From contig JALQXX010000002.1 in assembly GCA_023262965.1 (NCBI GenBank), positions 27,570-91,569 on the forward strand: a stretch of DNA of 64,000 nt. The letters are read 5' to 3'. How positions within the stretch are numbered: position 1 is the first letter of the stretch; each line of letters begins with the position of its first letter. The notes beneath the pieces are model-generated. The model was not told where the DNA came from. It searched no databases and saw only the letters and a list, made by a program, of their open reading frames with translations. The translations under genes were made by a program, and so were the position numbers. This document shows positions 47,321 to 56,019 of the stretch, piece after piece. Origin of the DNA: Candidatus Marinamargulisbacteria bacterium (GTDB lineage Bacteria > Margulisbacteria > Marinamargulisbacteria > UBA817).

Positions 47321-48371
47321 GTGAATGCGGTCCCATACCAAATAAAAATTGCGCGTACACGACGGTTTCATCGCCATGAGTTACTTGGAGTCGAAATCGG
47401 CTGGTGTCGGTTAATCGGCGGGTAATGGCGTAAGCCGTTTGGTTCCATGCGGTGTTGGCAAGGTTCACATAATCGTAACGGACCCCCAGGTTGATGTCCG
47501 ATGTCAGGTCAACGTGGGCCTGAACCATTGATCCCCGGGAGGGGGTTTCCTCAGCGATGTCGGTATCCAAGACATGGGTTTCGAAGTCCATTTGCAGGGT
47601 ACGCGTGCCAATAGTGTTGGTATAGCGCGCGTCGATTCCCATCATACGGCGGGATTCCGAAAGCGAGGACTCCCCGTGCATGTAATTCAACCCCAGGGAT
47701 AGCTCTTGGTTAGGCGAGATGGCCAGGCTATTCCAAAGGCGCGTCGTTACGGATTGATGGCCCCAGGGTTCGGATGTGGGGCCGTCCGCGTGGGAATGGG
47801 TGAGTGTCTCATCTGCGTGGTTATCATCCGCGTGGACATCATGCGGCGGGGTCATGGTCCAGGTCCCCAGAGTCAGCTGTGAAAAAAAGGGGAAGGGGAA
47901 GGTATAATTAACCGCTATACCGGTACCACTAAGCGCATGGTCCGCCCCAAACAACGCCTGATGCACCAAGGGCCGATCCACAAAATGCCATTGCTCGGGG
48001 TGTAAGGTATTCAATATCCCGATAGGTACCTGTTTTTTTCCAAAAATAAGGCCCAATCCAGGCACGGAGAACCGCGTTGACAACAGCAGCGATATGGGAT
48101 CATTAGCGGTAATAAAGGCCTCTTCGATATCCCATTCATAGGCCCCATCATCCAGGGCATGGACGCCCAAAAATATATCCGCTTGAACCGTTGGGGTTAG
48201 GTAATGCTGAAATGCCATTTCAACACCCCGAATAGTGGATGTGGTGGCCTCATCATGGATGGTGGTGACCATATCCCCAATAACGGATATCGCGGGCAGT
48301 GTGGTTGCCTTCGATTGCCCCCATCCTAAAACAGCAAAAACGGTACTCCAAATGAGTAGAAAATGTTTCAT
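47307..48371 (-). CDS. outer-membrane barrel protein with His-rich loop
   Basis: A 354-residue protein with signal peptide (MKHFLLIWSTVFAVLGWGQS) and porin-like strands. A striking loop of about 20 residues rich in His and Asp (HDVHADDNHADETLTHSHAD) lies near residue 200, and HSH recurs near the C-terminus. It sits next to znuA/znuB-type genes, so a metal-capturing outer-membrane protein is inferred; metal specificity is unknown. AAAGGA precedes the ATG; an almost perfect palindrome (48386-48403) lies just upstream. Confidence 0.8.
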   Translation of the reverse strand: MKHFLLIWSTVFAVLGWGQSKATTLPAISVIGDMVTTIHDEATTSTIRGVEMAFQHYLTPTVQADIFLGVHALDDGAYEWDIEEAFITANDPISLLLSTRFSVPGLGLIFGKKQVPIGILNTLHPEQWHFVDRPLVHQALFGADHALSGTGIAVNYTFPFPFFSQLTLGTWTMTPPHDVHADDNHADETLTHSHADGPTSEPWGHQSVTTRLWNSLAISPNQELSLGLNYMHGESSLSESRRMMGIDARYTNTIGTRTLQMDFETHVLDTDIAEETPSRGSMVQAHVDLTSDINLGVRYDYVNLANTAWNQTAYAITRRLTDTSRFRLQVTHGDETVVYAQFLFGMGPHSHGLR

Positions 48372-48385
48372 GTATACGTCCTTTC

Positions 48386-48403
48386 GGGGTATTTTAAAAC
48401 CCC
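48386..48403. promoter_or_regulatory. palindrome upstream of the His-rich barrel gene
   Basis: GGGGTATTTTAAAACCCC: 14 of 18 positions are self-complementary. It lies just before the ribosome site of the first metal-locus barrel gene and is a candidate operator of a Fur/Zur-type repressor; no repressor gene is in the window. Confidence 0.35.
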
Positions 48404-48446
48404 TCAATAAAAATAATGGTTACGGTATCGATATTGCCGTACTCGG

Positions 48447-48704
48447 CTAGGACTGGGGCGGACCCCGCCCCCAAAATGCATAAAAAACACCCGCCAGAAT
48501 AGGCTGTAAGAGGGCGCTAACCGCTGCGATTGGGGTATATAACGGGGCGGATGGAGTGCCTGGTATGGCCGTTGCGGCAATGGTGGTGCTAACCGAACAA
48601 ATCCGGCAGCTGTGATGGGATGATGGGGCCTCATCATGCACATGCAGTAAGGGCAGTAGTAGTGCGATGATAATCAGACCGGCCAGCCAATGACGCCTGC
48701 GCAT
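48447..48704 (-). CDS. small membrane protein with His/Cys motif (DUF2946-like)
   Basis: An 85-residue protein with an N-terminal hydrophobic helix (HWLAGLIIIALLLPLL), then HVHDEAPSSHHSCRICS, a motif like the short HxH...C..C pattern of DUF2946 proteins, and a second hydrophobic segment. It starts in TAATG overlap with tyrA. Role unknown; periplasmic metal handling for the downstream uptake genes is inferred from the motif and position. A 7-bp GC hairpin (48455-48471) is within its 3' end. Confidence 0.7.
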   Translation of the reverse strand: MRRRHWLAGLIIIALLLPLLHVHDEAPSSHHSCRICSVSTTIAATAIPGTPSAPLYTPIAAVSALLQPILAGVFYAFWGRGPPQS

Positions 48705-49558
48705 TATACCACCCGCCCCTGGGATGCCGCGGCATCCATCAACCGTGATCGGGTAGCCTTGGCGTCCATCACCCATTGCTGAAGATCAGCGGGGCGGTGA
48801 TCCATGGCGGTTTTGAGTTGCTGAAGCGAATCAATCATGGCATCAATTAGGGGGCGTAGGGGCACCGCGTTGTGGGTAATAACGTCACGTCCCCATGCGG
48901 TTGGACTATTGCATACCCGGGTCGTGTCCCGAAAGCCCCCCGCAATCACCCGACCCAAGGCGCTTGCAGTTGATTCCGGGATATGGCGTAGGGCATGCGG
49001 CAATACCGACGCCGCAATATACGGCCCATGCGATGCTGCTGCCATCCATTCATCATGAACCTCTAAAGAGGGGCAGGGAATAATCGAAAAGCCGCATTGT
49101 TCACACAGGTCATGCAGCCATGCGTCGGAGCTACACACAATCATGGGGCAGCCATCCAAAACCGATGCATCCGCATGCGCCAATCCCGACACATCGCGGC
49201 CGCCCATGGGATGCGCGAATCCAATGGTGTGGTGACTGGTTGCCACAATAGGGTGCTTTAAAAACGATTTCACACTCGACAATTCCATAATACGTAGGGA
49301 CGATGGCCATTTTTTGGTGGCCTGATCAATCACGCCTAATACGGTATCTATGGGCGATGCAATCACAAGTAGATCCGGGGGTGTGGGGACGTCCGCAATG
49401 CTCGCTACATAATCATCGAACGCCGCGCCAGCCACGGTGGCTTTAAATGCCGCTGTATGGGGGTCAATGCCGGTAATATACACGTCCGCCATGTATTTTT
49501 TAAATAAAGCCGCCATCGATCCCCCTATTAAACCACAGCCAATAATCCCAATACGCAT
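48704..49558 (-). CDS. tyrA: prephenate dehydrogenase
   Basis: A 284-residue NAD enzyme that oxidises prephenate toward tyrosine. Rossmann motif MRIGIIGCGLIGGSMAALF, catalytic His region TIGFAHPMGG, and GFRDTTRVCNSP. It overlaps aroH by one base (TGATG), so the two act in the same pathway: AroH makes prephenate, TyrA uses it. It also overlaps the small membrane protein gene, tying aromatic synthesis to the metal locus transcriptionally. Confidence 0.92.
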   Translation of the reverse strand: MRIGIIGCGLIGGSMAALFKKYMADVYITGIDPHTAAFKATVAGAAFDDYVASIADVPTPPDLLVIASPIDTVLGVIDQATKKWPSSLRIMELSSVKSFLKHPIVATSHHTIGFAHPMGGRDVSGLAHADASVLDGCPMIVCSSDAWLHDLCEQCGFSIIPCPSLEVHDEWMAAASHGPYIAASVLPHALRHIPESTASALGRVIAGGFRDTTRVCNSPTAWGRDVITHNAVPLRPLIDAMIDSLQQLKTAMDHRPADLQQWVMDAKATRSRLMDAAASQGRVV

Positions 49559-49923
49559 CAGGATGGTCGAATATCCGGCCGTAGGGAGGCCGCCTCTTTT
49601 AGGTACACATGGTGGATGCCTGTAATGGGCTGGTCGCTATTAATATGCATTAAAATCCGAATACAGCGGCGCAATCCATGGGGAACGTCCATTTCGTGAA
49701 AACAAATCATGGGCGTATGGACCAGGTTTAGCTGACGGGCCGCTTTCGCGGGAAAGGTGGCATTTAAGTCGGGTGTCACCGAAAAAAAAATGGATACAAT
49801 ATCCGATTCCACAATCGCATTTTTGGCCATAATAGCGCGCAGCAAATCGGTTGTAGCCGCCAATATACCGTCTTCGGTGTTGGCATCTACGGTAATCGCT
49901 CCACGAATACCTCGACACGTCAT
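49558..49923 (-). CDS. aroH: chorismate mutase (AroH type)
   Basis: A 121-residue enzyme that turns chorismate into prephenate. It shows the AroH pattern (CRGIRGAITVDANTEDGI, FFSVTPDLNATFPAKAARQL, EMDVPHGLRRCIRILMHIN, HVYLKEAASLRPD), with Arg and Cys active-site positions in family order. TATAAT ends 6 bases before the ATG, so expression is probably leaderless. It is the first gene of a minus-strand series running to the znuB-type gene. Confidence 0.95.
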   Translation of the reverse strand: MTCRGIRGAITVDANTEDGILAATTDLLRAIMAKNAIVESDIVSIFFSVTPDLNATFPAKAARQLNLVHTPMICFHEMDVPHGLRRCIRILMHINSDQPITGIHHVYLKEAASLRPDIRPS

Positions 49924-49929
49924 ATGCGT

Positions 49930-49935
49930 ATTATA
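49930..49935 (-). promoter_or_regulatory. -10 element of aroH, leaderless type
   Basis: A perfect TATAAT on the minus strand, 6 bases before the ATG. The -35 is poor (TGGCAA region). Confidence 0.5.
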
Positions 49936-49974
49936 ACCACGATTAAAATGTTCTTGCCAGTACTAAAAATCAAC

Positions 49975-50003
49975 TTGAATGTGTGGGGGATATGACCTAT
50001 TAT
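49975..50003 (+). promoter_or_regulatory. tRNA-Leu promoter
   Basis: TTGAAT (49975-49980), exactly 17 bases and TATTAT (49998-50003), 10 bases before the tRNA. Confidence 0.7.
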
Positions 50004-50013
50004 ATAGATCCCT

Positions 50014-50097
50014 GCGCGTGTGGCGAAATTGGTAGACGCGCTAGACTTAGGATCTAGTGTCTATGACGTGGGGGTTCAAGTCCCTCCACGCGCACCA
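50014..50097 (+). tRNA. tRNA-Leu (anticodon TAG)
   Basis: Acceptor GCGCGTG/CACGCGC, D arm with AAATTGGTA, anticodon stem CTAGA/TCTAG with loop CTTAGGA, a long class II variable arm, T arm with GGTTCAAGTCC, discriminator A and encoded CCA. Confidence 0.97.
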
Positions 50098-50157
50098 TTC
50101 GAGACTTTTTAGAATTACGTCTTTCTAAGGTATTGATTCGCTGGGTCAATATTGTAT

Positions 50158-50186
50158 TTGAGTCTACAGCCAAAACCCGATATCAT
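50158..50186 (+). promoter_or_regulatory. lysS promoter, leaderless type
   Basis: TTGAGT (50158-50163), 17 bases and TATCAT (50181-50186), then 7 bases to the ATG of lysS at 50194. No Shine-Dalgarno. Confidence 0.65.
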
Positions 50187-50193
50187 AAGAAAC

Positions 50194-51678
50194 ATGAATC
50201 ATAATACCGAATCGGTAGCCGTATCCGAACACGAGAATCGCCTTCAAAAACGCGCCCTATACGAGTCGGAGGGCACAAACCCCTTCGCCTATGCCTACAA
50301 TCGAACCCATACCATTGCCGACGCCCTAGCATTGGCGGCAGGTTGCGGTCCCGGTGAAAAAACCACGCACCAAGTGGCTGTTTGTGGCCGCATTAAGGCC
50401 AAACGCGGCCACGGCAAAGCCATGTTTGTCAATATAACCGATCAAACAGGCACCATTCAGCTCTATGCCTCGGTGAACGATTTGGGGGATTTGACCCACT
50501 TTGAACGCTTGGACGTGGGGGATATTGTGGGGGTTCAGGGGGCGCTATTTACCACCCGTCGTGGTGAAATAACCATTAACATTCAATCATTTGCGTTGCT
50601 GACTAAGTCCATGCATTCCCTTCCCGAAAAATACCATGGATTGCAAAACAAAGAGGCCCGGTATCGGCAACGGTACGTGGATCTCATTGCGAATCCCGAC
50701 GTTATGGCGGTGTTTCAAAAACGATCCGCGGTGATTCAGCAGGTGCGTGCGTATTTGCATGACCAGGGGTTTATGGAAGTGGAAACCCCGGTGTTGCACC
50801 ACATATACGGGGGCGCGTCCGCGCGGCCCTTTACCACGCATCACAATGAATTGAACCAATCCTTGTATCTGCGTATTGCACTGGAATTGCATTTAAAACG
50901 ATTAATTGTAGGGGGGTTCGAGAAAATATTTGAAATTGGACGGGTATTTCGAAATGAAGGGGTGTCGTTTAAACATAATCCCGAATACACCTTATTGGAG
51001 CTCTATCAGGCCTATGCCGATTATACCGATATGATGGCGCTAACCGAGTCCATGATTCATGGGTTGGTGGTGGCTACCTATGGCAGCCCTACCGTTACGT
51101 ATCAGGGGCAATTGTTGGATTTTTCACTACCCTTCAAGCGGGTGTCCATGCGTGACGCCATTCTGAACGAAGCGGGGGTGGACATTGATACCGTATCCGA
51201 TGCGGATATGGTGGCATTATTGGTTGCCAAAGGGATTGAGGACGCCGCGTCCATGCCTCGGGGCGAATTGATTAATGAGGTGTACGATACCTATGTTGAA
51301 CACACCCTAATTCAGCCCACCTTTGTGGTGGATTACCCCGTTGAAACCTCGCCCTTAGCTAAAAATCATCGAGATAAACCGGCCTATGTGGAACGGTTTG
51401 AACTCATTGTGGCCAAAATGGAATTGGCCAATGCGTTTACAGAGCTAAACGATCCCGTGGAGCAAAAAGCGCGATTGCAGGCCCAGCAACAATCCCGGGA
51501 TGCGGGCAGTGTGAATGCTCACGGTATGGATGATGATTTTATTGAGGCCTTGTCGTATGGAATGCCCCCTACGGGTGGGTTGGGGATTGGAATCGATCGG
51601 TTGGTGATGCTATTGACGGATGCGGCGTCGATTCGCGATGTCTTGTTTTTTCCGCATTTAAAACAGATTGTTACGTGA
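50194..51678 (+). CDS. lysS: lysine--tRNA ligase (class II)
   Basis: A 494-residue class II synthetase. N-terminal OB-fold anticodon domain (VAVCGRIKAKRGHGKAMFVN), motif 1 region (GFMEVETPVLHHIYGGASA), motif 2 (FRNEGVSFKHNPEYTLLELY), motif 3 (GGLGIGIDRLVMLLT). The ATG at 50194 is preferred over 50152, since the promoter box lies between them and the family N-terminus then fits. Small length difference from E. coli LysS (505). Confidence 0.96.
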   Translation: MNHNTESVAVSEHENRLQKRALYESEGTNPFAYAYNRTHTIADALALAAGCGPGEKTTHQVAVCGRIKAKRGHGKAMFVNITDQTGTIQLYASVNDLGDLTHFERLDVGDIVGVQGALFTTRRGEITINIQSFALLTKSMHSLPEKYHGLQNKEARYRQRYVDLIANPDVMAVFQKRSAVIQQVRAYLHDQGFMEVETPVLHHIYGGASARPFTTHHNELNQSLYLRIALELHLKRLIVGGFEKIFEIGRVFRNEGVSFKHNPEYTLLELYQAYADYTDMMALTESMIHGLVVATYGSPTVTYQGQLLDFSLPFKRVSMRDAILNEAGVDIDTVSDADMVALLVAKGIEDAASMPRGELINEVYDTYVEHTLIQPTFVVDYPVETSPLAKNHRDKPAYVERFELIVAKMELANAFTELNDPVEQKARLQAQQQSRDAGSVNAHGMDDDFIEALSYGMPPTGGLGIGIDRLVMLLTDAASIRDVLFFPHLKQIVT

Positions 51679-51697
51679 TTTATTCGGTTGATTTCGG

Positions 51698-51703
51698 TAT
51701 ACT
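51698..51703 (+). promoter_or_regulatory. -10 element of secD, leaderless type
   Basis: TATACT preceded by CGG, 6 bases before the ATG at 51710. No convincing -35 at 16-18 bases. Confidence 0.45.
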
Positions 51704-51709
51704 GAAGAC

Positions 51710-53047
51710 ATGGCGATGACCCTTGTAAAACGATTTATTGCAATTGCTATTATTTTATTGTTTGCGGTGGCCATTGTTGTCCGTGTTCCGGTTCGATTGG
51801 GGCTGGATTTGAATGGTGGGGCATCGATTGTTTTGGCGTTGCGGGAGGATGGTGGGCGTCCCGTTACAACGGCGGATGTGATGGGGGTTATGGATGTGAT
51901 TCAAAATCGGGTGAATGCCTTGGGGCTCACGGAGCCGGTGATTCAATCCAAAGGGTTGAATCAAATTTTGGTGGAGTTGCCCGGGATTGATGATATGGAT
52001 CGTGCTTTGTCGTTGATTGGTGAAACCGCCAAATTGGTATTTTATGAAGCCGATTGGGCGCCGCAACGCTTTGAGCAGTTAACGCAGGCCGATAAAGACA
52101 CGTTGTTGGGACCCAATGCGCAGGTGAGCTATTTAAAGCAAACCTTGTCAGATGGCACCACGGTGATGCGCGGGTTAATTTTAAAAAACCCGGTTATTCA
52201 AGGGAATCAGTTGGCTGAAGCCTTTCCTGGCACGGATAATTATGGGCAACCCATGGTTAATATTGTGTTTGACGATGAGGCGACGTCTATTTTTTATGAC
52301 GTAACAACGCGGCATGTGGGTCGGCCATTGGCCATACTCTTGGATGATACCCCCATTTCGGCACCCAATATCAACGAACCCATTAGCGGGGGGCGTGCCG
52401 TTATATCCGGGTCATTTACTACCCAAGAAGTGAAAGATCTGGTGATTAAGTTGCGTGCCGGATCCCTGCCCGTACCCGTGGATATTGTATCGTATCAGTT
52501 GGTGGGGCCGTCTTTAGGGACGGATGTGATTGCGTACAGCAAAAAAGCGGCCATCATTGGGGTTTTAGCGGTTGCCATTTACATGATTGTATTTTTTCGA
52601 CTGTTTGGGGCCTTGGCGATTGTGGCGTTGATCTATTATGCCTGCTTAACGTTTAGCGTATTAAAAATAATGGATGCGACCTTGACCTTGCCCGGTATTG
52701 CGGGCCTTATTTTGACCTTAGGTATGGCGGTTGATGCCAATATTATTATTTTTTCGCGTATTCGAGATGAGTTGGAACGGGGCGACACGTTATTGTCAGC
52801 CATCGATTCGGGGTTTTCCAAATCATTTTTGGCCATTTTGGACGCTAATGTGACCACCATATTTGCGGCCATGGTGTTGTTTTGGTTGGGAACGGGTGCC
52901 ATTAAGGGGTTTGCCATTACCTTAACGGTGGGGGTTTTAAGTAGTATGATGTCCGCTTTGGTGGTAACACGGTTTTTGATTCAGTTGTTGATGACCGTTT
53001 ATACGGGTCCCAAGTCCTGGCTTATGAAGGGGGTATCCCATGATTGA
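51710..53047 (+). CDS. secD: protein translocase subunit SecD
   Basis: A 445-residue inner membrane protein of the Sec export machinery. Six membrane helices: one N-terminal and five in the C-terminal part. The large periplasmic P1 domain begins with LGLDLNGGASIVL, and membrane motifs PGIAGLILTLGMAVDANIIIF and KSFLAILDANVTTI are typical. It is shorter than the E. coli protein (615) as in many phyla. It overlaps secF by 8 bases. Confidence 0.95.
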   Translation: MAMTLVKRFIAIAIILLFAVAIVVRVPVRLGLDLNGGASIVLALREDGGRPVTTADVMGVMDVIQNRVNALGLTEPVIQSKGLNQILVELPGIDDMDRALSLIGETAKLVFYEADWAPQRFEQLTQADKDTLLGPNAQVSYLKQTLSDGTTVMRGLILKNPVIQGNQLAEAFPGTDNYGQPMVNIVFDDEATSIFYDVTTRHVGRPLAILLDDTPISAPNINEPISGGRAVISGSFTTQEVKDLVIKLRAGSLPVPVDIVSYQLVGPSLGTDVIAYSKKAAIIGVLAVAIYMIVFFRLFGALAIVALIYYACLTFSVLKIMDATLTLPGIAGLILTLGMAVDANIIIFSRIRDELERGDTLLSAIDSGFSKSFLAILDANVTTIFAAMVLFWLGTGAIKGFAITLTVGVLSSMMSALVVTRFLIQLLMTVYTGPKSWLMKGVSHD

Positions 53048-53918
53048 TATGATAAAAAAAAGACGGCTATGGTATGCCCTATCATTGGTAGTGATAGTGT
53101 GTGGTTTGGTAGGAATCATCAATCGGTATCGCCAAACGGGGGATGCCATGAACTGGGGCGTTGATTTTACAGGGGGCACCGCAATGACGCTTCGGTTTGA
53201 GCGCCCGCTTACGGTTGAACCGGTTCGAGACGCCCTAATAGCGATGGGATTGACCAAACACACCATTCAGTTTTCTGAAGAACGGGATGTTTTAATTAAA
53301 ACAACCATTATGGATGTGCCCCTTCGCAATCAGTTATTTGAGTACATACGCTCAAATTTGGGCAATTTTGATGTGATGGAAGTGGATGTAATTGGACCAT
53401 CGATGGGTGACGAGCTGAAGCGGAGCAGTTGGATTATTATTATAGCGGTGTCTATAGCCATTTTGGCCTATTGTTCGTGGCGGTTTGAGTGGATGTATGG
53501 TGTTTCGGCGGTTGTGGCTCTGTTGCATGATGCCTTGATTGTTGTGGCGGTATCGGCGGTGTTGGGGGTAGAGGTGAATGCCGCCTTTGTAGCGGCCTTA
53601 TTAACGGTATTGGGGTATTCCATTAACGATACCATGATTATTTTTGATCGTATTCGGGAGAAGCGGGACGCCAACGAAGGAATCCTAAACAAGGTGGTTA
53701 TCAATCAGGCTATTGGGGAGATGTTTGCGCGTTCCATTCATACATCGGTGACAACGGGCTTGGTGGTGACGGCTTTACTGATTTGGGGCGGGCATTCATT
53801 AAGTGTGTTTGCCGTGGTATTGTTGGTGGGATTGATTACGGGAACCTATTCCTCGATTGCGATTGCGAGCCCCATATTGTATGAATTGGCTGTGTCTAAA
53901 AAGGGTGTTTATGAATAA
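53040..53918 (+). CDS. secF: protein translocase subunit SecF
   Basis: A 292-residue partner of SecD. It has WGVDFTGGTAMTLRF in the short periplasmic domain and ALLTVLGYSINDTMIIFDRI plus RSIHTSVTTGLVVTALLI in the membrane part, all signatures of SecF. Overlaps secD by 8 bases and the sigma-factor gene by 8 bases. Confidence 0.95.
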   Translation: MIDMIKKRRLWYALSLVVIVCGLVGIINRYRQTGDAMNWGVDFTGGTAMTLRFERPLTVEPVRDALIAMGLTKHTIQFSEERDVLIKTTIMDVPLRNQLFEYIRSNLGNFDVMEVDVIGPSMGDELKRSSWIIIIAVSIAILAYCSWRFEWMYGVSAVVALLHDALIVVAVSAVLGVEVNAAFVAALLTVLGYSINDTMIIFDRIREKRDANEGILNKVVINQAIGEMFARSIHTSVTTGLVVTALLIWGGHSLSVFAVVLLVGLITGTYSSIAIASPILYELAVSKKGVYE

Positions 53919-54636
53919 CCCGGCGTCGTCAACCCAGGATGAATTGGTTATTAATCACCTGTACTTGGTGAAATTTGTGGTGAATCGGCTGACCATGAGT
54001 TTGCCCCCAGGGGTTACGTATGATGATTTGCATGCTATTGGTAGTCTGGGGTTGATTGATGCGGCTAAAAAATTTGATGATAGCAAAGGCGTTTTGTTTA
54101 AAACCTATTCGGTGCCTCGGATTCGTGGGGCCATTTTAGATGAATTACGGCGCCACACATTGGGGGGGCAGACCTTATGTCGCAAGGCCCGTCAAATTGA
54201 GCAGGCTACCCGGGCAATTGAGCTCCGAAAAAAGAATGGAGCGGCTTCAGAAGAGGAGCTGGCGGCGGAATTGGGGATTACCAAAATCAAGTTGCAGCGG
54301 ATGATTGCGGATGTGTCACGGTCTTTTTTGGTATCGTTAGATGAGTCGGTGTATGCGGATAACGCCAGTGCGTCGCTTGGGGATATGATTGAGGATAAGA
54401 AGCGACTGACCCCGGAGTCGCAATTGGAACTAAAGGAGCGAAAAGCGTTTTTGAAGGTGGCCATAGGTCAGCTGCCGGATCAAGAAAAACGGGTGTTGGT
54501 GTTGTATTATTTTGAGGAACTGACGCTAAAGGAAATCGGGGGTCTGTTGCAAGTGAGTGAGTCCCGTGTATCGCAAATTCATACCAAAGCGATTGTGCGA
54601 TTACGTGCGCGATTAAATCAGCTAAATTATTCATGA
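53911..54636 (+). CDS. sigma factor of the FliA/WhiG (sigma-28-like) group
   Basis: A 241-residue alternative sigma factor. Region 2: NHLYLVKFVVNRL, GVTYDDLHAIGSLGLIDAAKKFD, FKTYSVPRIRGAILDELRR. Region 3 follows, and region 4 has FEELTLKEIGGLLQVSESRVSQIHTKAIVRLR. The VPRIRGAILDELR segment is that of FliA/WhiG/SigD. ATG 53911 lies inside secF with AAAAGGG in front. Target genes unknown; no flagellar genes are in the window. Coupled with the next gene by ATGA. Confidence 0.92.
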   Translation: MNNPASSTQDELVINHLYLVKFVVNRLTMSLPPGVTYDDLHAIGSLGLIDAAKKFDDSKGVLFKTYSVPRIRGAILDELRRHTLGGQTLCRKARQIEQATRAIELRKKNGAASEEELAAELGITKIKLQRMIADVSRSFLVSLDESVYADNASASLGDMIEDKKRLTPESQLELKERKAFLKVAIGQLPDQEKRVLVLYYFEELTLKEIGGLLQVSESRVSQIHTKAIVRLRARLNQLNYS

Positions 54637-55385
54637 AATATGTCATTGGTGTGTGTTTATTGACCGTGCAGATGTTGGCATCGATGATTGCGCTTGACAC
54701 GGTTGTTCGCGATCAGCAATTGGTGCCCGTCATTACCGTTAACGGGAAAATTGTCATTGAGGTGCGTTCGGTGGGCACGCAGCAAGTGTATGCATCAACC
54801 TTTGAGCGATCCGAAAAGATTCTAAAAACCATGCGTGCTCTAGAAGAAGAAGAATACGCATTAAATCGGATCCGCATTCGTCTGGGGACGAATAAATCCG
54901 ATTATGTGGCCTATGTTAACGCGATTGAGGTGTATCGGGTGACGCCATCCGACATTGTGGGAACCGACATGACGACGTATCAATTAGCGGTACAGTGGCG
55001 AACCAATATCTATGAAGCGCTTCGGTTACCATCCGTTGCAACCGTCGTGGATGGAGACGATTCTGTGGCGGATTATGGGGTGGTCCATTCACCGTTAGTG
55101 GGATTGTTTTCACTGGTATCACGCCCCTCATTTTTTACAGGCATTTTGCAGGTATGCTTTTTTTTAAGTCTTCAGATTGGGGGAATGGTGGTGACGTTTC
55201 GGTATTTAAATCGCCGGCACCAAGCGGTACTGGATGAGTTTCAGGAACGATTGAAGCGATTTCATCACACACAAACCCAACATCAAAATCGCATGGCATC
55301 GCTGGAGCAGCAGGTGACGCATATTACAAAGACATTGAATTTGTATCGGTTGTCATCACCCGATAACGAGAATCCCACGGCCTAA
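54633..55385 (+). CDS. membrane protein with coiled-coil tail, unknown function
   Basis: A 250-residue protein. It has a signal peptide or N-anchor (YVIGVCLLTVQMLASMIAL), a periplasmic domain of about 140 residues, a membrane helix near 170-190 (FFTGILQVCFFLSLQIGGM) and a cytoplasmic coiled coil (QAVLDEFQERLKRFHHTQTQH; MASLEQQVTHITKTLNLY). It starts in ATGA overlap with the sigma gene. No family recognised; a membrane partner regulating the sigma factor is a possibility by position only. Confidence 0.7.
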   Translation: MKYVIGVCLLTVQMLASMIALDTVVRDQQLVPVITVNGKIVIEVRSVGTQQVYASTFERSEKILKTMRALEEEEYALNRIRIRLGTNKSDYVAYVNAIEVYRVTPSDIVGTDMTTYQLAVQWRTNIYEALRLPSVATVVDGDDSVADYGVVHSPLVGLFSLVSRPSFFTGILQVCFFLSLQIGGMVVTFRYLNRRHQAVLDEFQERLKRFHHTQTQHQNRMASLEQQVTHITKTLNLYRLSSPDNENPTA

Positions 55386-55990
55386 AGAACAGCCTGTTTG
55401 AGTTGGGGGAGTAGGGTTGTTACGGGTAGCTGAAATGGCACAGCGGGAGCCTCCAGAAGGTGCGGATGGGGTGGCCCGGTGTGAATAATGCCCTGGATAA
55501 TCCAGTTGGGTTTAAATTGCCGAAGGGTTATTCCCAGTAGTTTATGCCCATCCACCGAGAGCTCAAATGGGGTGGGGTAGCTGTGGCAATAGTCCCGATT
55601 TGGGGAGGATGACTGCGATGGCGACGCATCCAAGGGGATGTACGGGGCCAACACATCACGAATCAGCTGCGATACATGGGCCAATTTGGCTTTGGGGGAG
55701 CGGGGAAATAGGGGGTCATTCGTTGCGCCAATATAGGTGAATACAATATCGCCCGGGGAATGAAACACAATGCCGCCACCGGTAATGCGTTGGGCATGAT
55801 CGTGGTGCACTAGCGATGGGGGGCAGGGTTGTTTATAGCTATAGGTAATGCCGGGATGGGGCCATACGTACCAGCGCTGAATCCGTTGGTTGGGCGCGCG
55901 GTGGGTGAGCAAGGCCGCATCCCAGGCCATGTTCTCTGACGCTGAGGGGTGCGATTGGGTGTCGGTATGCCAATAAAAAACGTCTGTCAT
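55382..55990 (-). CDS. lipoate/biotin--protein ligase family protein
   Basis: A 202-residue protein of the LplA/LipB/BirA fold. It carries QRITGGGIVFHSPGDI (the RRxTGGGxVxH nucleotide/lipoate-loop motif) and the catalytic Lys in VDGHKLLGITLRQF. Shorter than typical LplA, near LipM-like octanoyltransferases. It could load lipoate on dehydrogenase subunits. Its 3' end overlaps the membrane coiled-coil gene by 4 bases convergently; it diverges from the SPFH gene. Confidence 0.82.
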   Translation of the reverse strand: MTDVFYWHTDTQSHPSASENMAWDAALLTHRAPNQRIQRWYVWPHPGITYSYKQPCPPSLVHHDHAQRITGGGIVFHSPGDIVFTYIGATNDPLFPRSPKAKLAHVSQLIRDVLAPYIPLDASPSQSSSPNRDYCHSYPTPFELSVDGHKLLGITLRQFKPNWIIQGIIHTGPPHPHLLEAPAVPFQLPVTTLLPQLKQAVL

Positions 55991-56012
55991 TTTTGATTTA
56001 TTCTGATATAAT
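55984..56012 (+). promoter_or_regulatory. SPFH gene promoter, leaderless type
   Basis: CTGTCA (55984-55989), 17 bases and TATAAT (56007-56012), then 7 bases to the ATG at 56020. Confidence 0.6.
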
Positions 56013-56019
56013 CGTAACT

